DNA of 64,000 nucleotides, taken from the NCBI GenBank assembly GCA_030142905.1, contig JASJOG010000201.1, positions 124,001 through 188,000 on the forward strand, read 5' to 3'. The notes under the pieces were generated by a model, which saw nothing but the letters and a program-made list of their open reading frames with translations, was not told where the DNA came from and searched no databases. The DNA is from Heliopora coerulea (Eukaryota > Cnidaria > Anthozoa > Scleralcyonacea > Helioporidae). Below are positions 56,892 to 64,000 of this stretch, piece after piece (within the stretch, counting starts at the first letter, position 1; each line of letters starts with the position of its first letter). Both the position numbers and the translations under genes were made by a program.

Positions 56892-57077
56892 TCAACCACC
56901 GGCGGCACGGACAACATCAAGCCGATATGAGAATTCCTCCCAAACGCGCCTCAGGATGTCGCGGTCCACCGTGTTGATTGCAGCTGTTATTCGATCTTTC
57001 ATGTCATCGATATTTGCTGGCAACGGTGGAACATAAACTTTGTCTTTAACATCAAACTTGGATAACTCCTCTATCAA
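56892..57077 (-). pseudogene. Transposase C-terminal fragment, inverted
   Basis: Read from 57077, VYVPPLPANIDDMKDRIT, then RRVWEEFSYRLDVVRAAGG and a stop near 56892. This is the last 60 or so residues of a Tc1/mariner-type transposase, after the catalytic triad. The frame is intact within the fragment. The original 3' UTR follows down to about 56818. Confidence 0.8.
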
Positions 57078-57169
57078 ATGACCACTGATTCAGTCCATTA
57101 CAATGCTTTAGAACTGAATAAATGCGTGATGATTTTGGCGTATTCTTTTTGAATCACCCTGTATAATAT

Positions 57170-58764
57170 TAAACAGGTAACGAAGAAATATTAGCCATCT
57201 GGGCTGTGGCAGTAGAGGGGAAATATTTCCTTGACGACATACAAGGATAACCAAATTTGGTGTGTATTTCCTCCCATAGTGAAACTAGAGAATGAAGTGG
57301 CATCACACCATTGGTCAACTTTGGTTAATAAAGTAAATCCGGAATCAAATTAGAAGGTCAGAAGTCTGTGGTTACATATGGTGAAGGTGTTGCTTGTAAT
57401 GGTTACTTTCGTTGGAAATCACGGTATATCACACAGACGACTGCTGTAGATTTCATTCGCCTTCAGGTAAGAAAGTCAACAATATATAGCTTCCAGCAAG
57501 CGATAACCTCAAACAAAGCCTATCAAACGCAAACCCAGGAACTTACTAAACATAAGTGAACTCAAGTCTGCTTCACACAAAGCGACGTAACGACTGGGTC
57601 ACGCGAAACCAAAGCAAACTCAGTCTCCCCAATTCGCGATGGAGTCAAGGAAATCACCAAATAAGAAAAAAAATACTGTTTTCTTTCTTTCGTTATGTTA
57701 ATGTCCTTAAGAGACTTTCTTTTCATGTTTCAATGGGCGGCAGTCAACGCTAACGAGAGAGTGCGAATTCTGTTTTTTATTGATTCACTGGACGCTTTGC
57801 GAACATTCCAACGCTTTGATCTTAAACTTGGGAAGGTCAAAATTGGATTTCACCTTTAAAGAAATGTAGCAAGCGTTACGTCTTTTCGTGGATTTTTTGG
57901 TTCAAGGTTCCTAATCGACGATGGCTGCTTTCGAGAGAGTACAGCAATTGTCCAAAGAAATTTCTTCAAGTAGAAATTTTCGCGAACATATCGTTTGTCA
58001 TCAATCGTCACAGTCGACTTTCGCCAGCTCAAGCTTGGCAGATCTTGCATGCGTCTTCCATTGACTTAATCCATCTCAAACTAACTTTATATTCACTCTT
58101 TATGTACTCTTACCCGCTCTAATGATGTTTCGCGATGCGATGAAGCGTTTTAAACTTAAAGTCATATCAAGATTATTTGCTAAATTACATATTAAATGGC
58201 TTAGTTTCGTGTTTAGTGCTGGGGCATTTACACACATATATCATATTACGATTGTGATTATCGTCTGGTTGCATTCCCTACCAATGACTGAGTAATAGAA
58301 CAGACCCTGGTTAACTGACTGAGATTTGGTTCTTGATTCCTCTCTAAATTAAATAATTTTAAGACAGTGTCAATTGTCACAGAAGATTTGTACTTGGTGG
58401 GCCATCTCAAGGACTAGTAAAACAGCCTTAATGCGGCTAGGCAGCCATTCAATACTGTAGGGTATTTGGTAACATACCAAATTTGCTTCGTACCCACGTC
58501 TTTAGGAGGAGTAATGAAAGAGCAGAGATACTGTTTTAACGCTTACCGTATGATCTACACGGAAAAGAAGCTAAGGGGCATGATGTTTGTGCAAATCATG
58601 GTCATTTCGCTACATCTATTTCATTGTTATCATAGCTTCGAGTTTAAGCGCGTTATTCGCAGAGATATGAAAGTTTGTCTGTCCTCTTACTTCTCGTAAG
58701 CGTAAATATTTTACCGTAAATCGTCATAATGCGTAAACGATGTCATTTTATATTTCAGTGTGCA
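57170..58764. other. No certain gene
   Basis: A segment ending CGCCTTCAG/GTAAGA at 57467 has a consensus donor after a 33-codon open stretch, but no acceptor or homology is clear. A 77-codon frame at 58466-58699 is not recognisable. Confidence 0.4.
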
Positions 58765-59151
58765 TTAATAGACACATGTTTTAAGTTTGACTATCCTTTG
58801 CCGTTTTCCAACTACATTCATCTCTCCTAATACAGCCACAAAACACAATTTTTCCGCCTCAAATCTTTCGACAGCATACGGTGGACAGTAAAACATGCAC
58901 GTCCGTACATCAAGTTTCTTTCCGATGTACTCACAAAGATTAAGCAAATCTGGAACAATTAATCTCAAACTGAGAATCGATCTTAGCGAGTACGTCGAAT
59001 CGATGCCTGCCACCATTTTGGCACAGGATAAGAAACAACCAGAAGTCTCACTTCGTGTCGGCACTCTGATGTTTTTGTCCCAGGGCATGTCGCCTCGCGC
59101 ATAAAGGAAGCCGGCCAGCCACCGTGTTCTCCGCAAGTGTAACTTGCCCAA
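58765..59151 (-). CDS. Candidate coding segment, unknown protein
   Basis: Open for 128 codons on minus. The first ATG is at about 59088, giving a protein starting MPWDKNIRVPTRS with later LCEYIGKKLDVRTCMFYCPP and CFVAVLGEM. Base composition is richer in GC than the surroundings and codon use looks non-random. No family is recognised. A short upstream frame (ATGGCTGCCCG at about 59223) could be a uORF. It may be a single-exon gene or one exon of a larger one. Confidence 0.35.
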   Translation of the reverse strand: MGKLHLRRTRWLAGFLYARGDMPWDKNIRVPTRSETSGCFLSCAKMVAGIDSTYSLRSILSLRLIVPDLLNLCEYIGKKLDVRTCMFYCPPYAVERFEAEKLCFVAVLGEMNVVGKRQRIVKLKTCVY

Positions 59152-61925
59152 ATCTCAAGGAAACAGTAAGGAATTTCACTAACTAAAGCGATTTTTTGGA
59201 GCTAAAGACATCGGGCAGCCATTTTATCGAGCTAATCACATAAAGCAAAGGTATGTTGATCACATTTCTTGGACAAAGACTGAATACATCGTAAAACTAA
59301 GAGAATTTTAGAAAATTGTTATGAATTTTAGCAAATTTAGTTCTCTAAAATCTGTCTTTCATGTTTTCGCAATTCGAGTCAGTTAAGAACAATAATGCAC
59401 CTGGTATTTTGTCCTTGTGCCATCTGTTTATCGGCTGGTAACCTTCTCATGGTCTTTATAACTCCGTCAATACTGGTTCGGTTAATTTACAGTACGTTTC
59501 TTACGTTAGTGGAGTGATCAACCTGTGGCTATATTTTTATTTTTGAAAGATATGAAAAGTTGTTGAATTAACGTTTCACAGCAGAGTGCGAGCCCAGTCT
59601 AATTAAGAATTTCAAAACACATTTTCTGAAGACCGCAGAGCACACAAAACTGGAAAATGTTGGGAATTGTATAAGAGCAAGTTTTCCTAATCTAACTTGC
59701 TATGTGAACATTAATATTTCCAAGAACTGGCAATGCAGTCAATAAACTTCCTAAACAAAGTTATTAATCCTTAAATATTTGCAGTATGTGGCTGATATGT
59801 TGCACAATTAGTAGCTCAATCACTTTTAGTGTGCCACCATCAAGTTGAGCTGTTACTCTTGAAAACCTTTCACAACAGATCTTGTATGGCTTTTATTTTT
59901 CTCTTGTACTACTTTTGCTAACAGTTTTTCCTGTAATCTATAGATGCAGCAGCCAAAGTTTGACCCTGACTAGATGTGTTGGTCAGTGCTGGTACACCTG
60001 ATGTAGCTACCAAATGGGGAATGTTCCCTAAACCTTCAGCAGAATTTCTCCCATAAAAATCAAGTGACTTAATGAACAGTTCATTCAAAGTCACTATTGA
60101 ACAAAACAGCCCTCTCCTTTTGCCAACTTTCCTTGCTAGACTTCCACCAACCTGACTAATACTCTTTCAATTAGATTCCTTTAACTATTAGACCTGCAAT
60201 TATTTTCCAAAGAGGGAAACCCAGGCTATGATGAGTTTACACAAAGCATTATTTTGTAAAATCTTTGTACTTGAATGTAGAGGAAAAAACATTACTATAA
60301 ATATATCATCATTAAAATGGAAATGATGAATTTTGTTTCAAAACAACTTGGAACACAGAAGGTTGTACATACGATGGCCAAATCTGTTTGATTTTGCTAA
60401 TACATTCCAATGCTAATTTATGATAGCACATGTAACATCCAGCTCTAATTTTTCAACAGTTTTCATTTAAAATCAACTTCAGTTTTGATGAAATCACTCA
60501 TTTGATAGTCACACACGTATATACTGTTTTTAATGGTACATCCATATTTGTAATTTTGGGAAATCATGAGAAGTTATTGAGTATGCTGAAAGTCAGTCTG
60601 ACCTACATATGGAATATCATTGTCATTAAAAATTTAAAATTGCCATTGAAAATGTGGAACAAACTACTATACATTAAAAGTAAAATTGGAACAATTTTTT
60701 ATCAATTTATTCCTGTTGTACTCTTGCAATTTCTATATAGTTATATATATTTATATCATTATAAAAACTTAAAAAGTCATTTGGTTTGTCTTGAGACAGT
60801 GTGAAGCCAAAAGTCCAAAATCAGTGATCTCATAAGTCATGACTGCCATTTATGTTATACTTCCATTCCTTGAAATGAATAGGAATTATCAGGGGGGTTG
60901 GGGGCTTAATTTTCGAAACTACATATTTCAAGCTTGGAATTTGCAGGTAGATTACTAATAATGACCTTGAAAATTCAAATTTTTCTATGATTCGAATATC
61001 TCTTTGATGAAAAAATGCAAACTTTCCCACATTTCTTAATGGTTCTTCATTAATTTAACTCTCAATTAGCAGTACATGAAAAATTATTGCACTTGATTTT
61101 TATTACAGTGAAACAAAAACACATAAGCATTCTTCAAAATGATATGATCACTTACATCTTTGTAAATATGTTTCCATAAGCTGTGATTTACAGAGTGCAA
61201 CACACTACAATACGTAAGTTTCTATACTAGCAGTGATAAAAATTGCATAAAATATCGTCATTAGGTCCCATTTTGAAATACAGAAACCCCGTGTTTCCAC
61301 AACGACTGACAAGGGTCACTCAGCCAAATGGAACCTTTGGCAACTAAAAACTAAAAGAAAAAAAATCAAATTACCCGGAACATAGCAGAAAAAAAGTTTA
61401 CAGGTAGTCCTCGGCCAGAAGAAGAGTGAACAAGGTACTGACTGTTGTAACATACTCTTGACGTATATAATTATAAATATTGTTTGAATGAACAGTTTAC
61501 CCAAGTACAGCACGAGTTTAGATTTTTAAAACTAGAATAATACGCTAAATCATCACTCAATGACTAAACTCTTACTTCCGTACATTTAAAAATTGAATGC
61601 AAAGCAGTGATCAAGATAATTCGAAAATGTTGGGTATAGTGTTGTTCTTCTGTTGTAAACATCTTCATTTAAGATATTTCCTTCCATCGTGCGGGTCCTC
61701 AAGTGCTCAATAATAAAACTTTGATTCTAAAAAGATGTTAATTCCAAACGCACAATATATAATAAATGCCGTAAGTCGTAGCGGAGACTTGCTGTTGACT
61801 AAGATTGATTCTTAGTTATGAGAGTGAGCGAGTCAGCAAATGAAGCGAACATTCTGTTGCTAAAAATGGGCTAAATACTGCTCGAAAATTATATTTATAC
61901 GGCTTCTAAAAAAATAAAAGTAATC
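59152..61925. other. Intergenic, no gene recognised
   Basis: AT-rich; a 100-codon frame at 60502-60804 is full of L, I, Y and K as expected of random AT-rich sequence. Confidence 0.5.
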
Positions 61926-61931
61926 CTTTAC

Positions 61932-62115
61932 CTTCATTTTAAAAGGAATAAACGTAGACTTAAAATCGTCCAGTTTCTTCTCCAGATTCGGTCTATTTCA
62001 GTGGTCCAACATTGATTTCTTCACTTTTCGCTGCATTATTCCTTGTTGCACTAGCTGGAGTACAATTGCTGAGAGCTGTGGTTGACAACATGGCGGAAGC
62101 CGCGCATGCGCATTG
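61932..62115 (-). promoter_or_regulatory. Candidate 5' exon and promoter with NRF1-type site
   Basis: A CGCGCATGCGCA palindrome at 62101-62112 matches the NRF1 consensus. Just downstream on minus is CTTCCGCCATGTTG: ATG at about 62093 opens a 32-codon frame (MLSTTALSNCTPASATRNN). A second ATG near 61937 sits three bases before a GTAAAG donor (GT at 61931-61930). This resembles the first exon of a housekeeping gene with a uORF; the rest of the gene would lie to the left but I cannot find it. Confidence 0.4.
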
Positions 62116-62224
62116 AAAAAATGGGCACAACTTTTCTTCAGAGTGAGATTTCTGGTTATTCCTTATTCTGTGATTCTGCTTGTAATAAAAGCTGAAGCAA
62201 AGGGATGAGCCACCAGACACTGAC

Positions 62225-62975
62225 TCTGTTGTCAGCAGTATTTTAGTTGTGTTTCAACGTGTTAACCTCAGAAAGAACAAAATAAAAGTCAATTGACAAA
62301 CGCTCTGTCAACTAGTTTCACTATATCAAGTCAGGTTCTCTGTGAAGAACCACTTCATCTGATCACGGCGTAATCTGAAGTCTATCAAATTCGGCGTCGA
62401 GTTGACATGAACTTATCATCCTAAATTTCATGCTTATAAACAATTAATTAAAAACAAGGCGTTCAGTTATTTATAAGTAACCCTACAAATGTTTTATTTA
62501 ATAGTGAGGCACAAATAAATCCAAAATTATATCACAAATTTGTACTTTTGTGGATTTCTCGAAGGAAAAGAATAATCAAAATTTAAGTTGAGTCGTACGT
62601 TCCTGCGATGACTCAAGACCTACCTTTGTTTTAAAATGTACAAGTGTTTTTACTGCTTGTTAGCAGAGTGACAACACACCCGTTCCGCTTCTTCGAAATC
62701 ACTTATACTAAGAGATCTAAAATAGGTCCTGTTTACACGAACCCGGGTTAACCGCCAACCCGGGTCAGGACGCCAACTTGGATTGTTATCACAGACGACA
62801 GTAAACTAGGCTGGTAACACAATCTTGCTGTTATGCTACGTGTGGATCAATCGTTTTGTGACGGGATTATTCTTGCCATAGCTCACTAGGTTAGAGAAGT
62901 TGAATTTCAAGTTATCAGTGTTTCTGTCCCACACAACGCCCATAACTTTGATTTCATTCTCGGACCAACTGTGTT
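62225..62975. other. Intergenic, no gene recognised
   Basis: A MITE-like stretch with AACCCGGGTTAACC and AACCCGGGTCAGG lies near 62740-62780. Confidence 0.45.
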
Positions 62976-62978
62976 TTT

Positions 62979-63510
62979 TTAATGAATTCTTTGAGTAGCC
63001 TTCGCCATCTTCAACAGTGGTGGGCTTAGAGATGTTCCCTGTTTTGGGGGATCGCGTTCTGTTGTCAAAGACAAGACGGATTCTTCTTCTTTGATCATTT
63101 CTTCCAGTTCCTTGCTGTTAGTAGCCCATTTCTTCATGTTGAATCCTTCTTCCCGGAAGTACTCCTTCAGTTTACAGTAGAGATTGAAGTATTTCTTGAC
63201 TGATTTTTTCAGTTCTTGAGGCATAATCGTTCACGCATAATGACTTCAATACATCGGCATGAAATTGAGGATCGGTGATTTCATATTTGGCAAGAAGATT
63301 TCTAAGGACATCGTTTAAAATGAAGGGACAGCACACAAGACCAAACACAACACGTGTAAATCGTAGGGCGATCACATTCACTGATTTGGACTGTACATCA
63401 CAGACCCATAAAAATCTCAATAGATCTCTTTGCCCTTGTGTAATTTCCACATTAAGGAAAGCTTTCTCTAGATCTAAACCAAGGCGGTTGAAAGAGCATA
63501 AGGACACGGC
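62979..63510 (-). pseudogene. BEL/Pao-type reverse transcriptase fragment
   Basis: Read from 63507: LDLEKAFLNVEI (motif A with catalytic Asp), RDLLRFLWVCD, LRFTRVVFGLVCCPFILND (motif B region), then LCVNDYAS, where the YVDD active site is expected but Tyr and the first Asp are replaced. After a frame change, LYCKLKEYFREEGFNMKKWA and TNSKELEEMI continue the connection region. Gag, protease, integrase and LTRs are not seen, so this is an isolated dead fragment. Confidence 0.8.
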
Positions 63511-64000
63511 CGGCGAAAGCTATTTTCCATTGGTCCGGCATATTACTCTGAAAGCCAGGGTGTTGGGATGGGGTGGTTTGCACTAGAGCGGAACTAAGAC
63601 CAGGCAGCCATATGGAGACTGGGACTGGGAAATTAAGTGTTTTATTTATCAGATAACTTTTTTTAAAAAAAAATCATTAGGGTTTAGATTAAAATGTCAC
63701 AGGAGGTGACAGGACAACGGTTGGAATTAGGGTTAGGCTTAGGAAACCTAAATCAGGTAAATAAATATGGGCTGCAATGGGTTAAAGATCAACTGAAGTT
63801 TAAGAAGAATTCAATTAAAATATTTTATTTTGTTCCATTTTATTTCTTTTCATCTCATCTCTCTTAAGTTTATTTACTTTTATTCCATATTTATTACAAT
63901 TTCATTTCAATTTTCTTTCAATTCTATTTTATTTATTTTTTTTTGCTTTATTTTACCAATTACTTTTCCTGTACTTTACTTTTCTATCCCTTTCTGTACT
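63511..64000. other. Non-coding, telomere-like motifs and a T-rich repeat
   Basis: Scattered TTAGGG-like hexamers at 63678-63751. The final 60 bases (TTTACCAATTACTTTTCCTG through TTTCTGTACT) match 6043-6090, an unrelated place in the window, so this is a dispersed repeat cut by the window edge. Confidence 0.55.

Larger units (their letters stand above)
56577..57161. mobile_element. Fold-back derivative of a DUF4817-type mariner element
   Basis: Perfect inverted arms of 111 bases (56577-56687 and 57051-57161) begin CAGGGTGATTCAAAAAGAAT and are flanked by TA on both sides, the Tc1/mariner target. The inside combines a 5' transposase start on plus with a 3' transposase end on minus. This structure can only arise by inversion or joining of two elements. 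Perfect arms mean a recent origin or recent gene conversion. Confidence 0.88.

Noticed and set aside
57367..57467. Exon ending in CTTCAG/GTAAGA
   Set aside because: Only the donor is good; the open stretch is 33 codons with no acceptor, clear ATG or homology.
60502..60804. 100-codon AT-rich frame resembling a membrane protein
   Set aside because: Hydrophobic residues follow from T-rich codons. No Kozak context, no splice signals and no repeat of composition bias seen in real exons.

Overview
This window looks like the nuclear genome of an early-branching marine animal, most likely a cnidarian and plausibly a stony coral. The DNA is AT-rich, genes are split by short GT-AG introns, and tRNA-derived SINEs, hAT, PIF/Harbinger, Tc1/mariner, Penelope and BEL/Pao relics are all present. 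The one convincing host gene encodes ankyrin repeats, a Roc-COR GTPase and a Death domain, a combination typical of expanded cnidarian innate-immunity/apoptosis families. The taxon is an inference; no species marker is visible.

Region 1 (1-17.6 kb) holds a large tandem duplication. Unit 1 (1-6020) and unit 2 (7540-13084) are alignable nearly end to end. Each carries one ankyrin-repeat exon followed by the same degenerate telomere-like DNA, the same hAT insertion and the same Tc1-like terminus. The ankyrin exon of unit 2 splices in silico, in frame, to a Roc-COR exon at 14143, then to a Cys-rich exon, a 57-base linker exon and a Death-domain exon ending at 17620. All four introns are phase 1 and the five exons sum to 1072 codons. 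The ankyrin exon of unit 1 has the same ATG context, the same phase-1 donor and no Roc exon of its own, so it could serve as an alternative first exon for the same gene. The two exons differ by exactly two ankyrin repeats.

Region 2 (17.6-25 kb) has a 5'-truncated non-LTR retrotransposon (20.05-21.53 kb) and a nearly full-length PIF/Harbinger element (21626-24743) with convergent Myb-like and DDE transposase genes, both damaged. Region 3 (25-36 kb) has several copies of an exon-like repeat, a hAT-type MITE with target duplication, a SINE, a Penelope-like GIY-YIG relic, a pair of adjacent hairpins and long TA/GATA microsatellites.

Region 4 (36.4-39.5 kb) is a satellite array with a monomer of about 167 bases and roughly 18 to 19 units. 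Region 5 (39.5-49.4 kb) has SINEs (one forming a near-perfect 50-base-arm hairpin), MITEs and a 1.1-kb hexanucleotide array with a 294-base higher-order repeat. Region 6 (49.4-64 kb) is mostly non-coding, with a local 550-base duplication, a 21-base minisatellite, a fold-back derivative of a mariner-type element with 111-base perfect arms, a candidate promoter with an NRF1-type site and a decayed BEL/Pao reverse transcriptase.

The most biologically suggestive system is the ROCO gene with duplicated, length-variable ankyrin first exons: it looks like a receptor or adaptor gene whose recognition module can be changed without touching the GTPase and Death modules. Expression evidence is needed to decide this. 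Boundaries of repeats are read by eye and are approximate unless a terminal repeat or target-site duplication is quoted.
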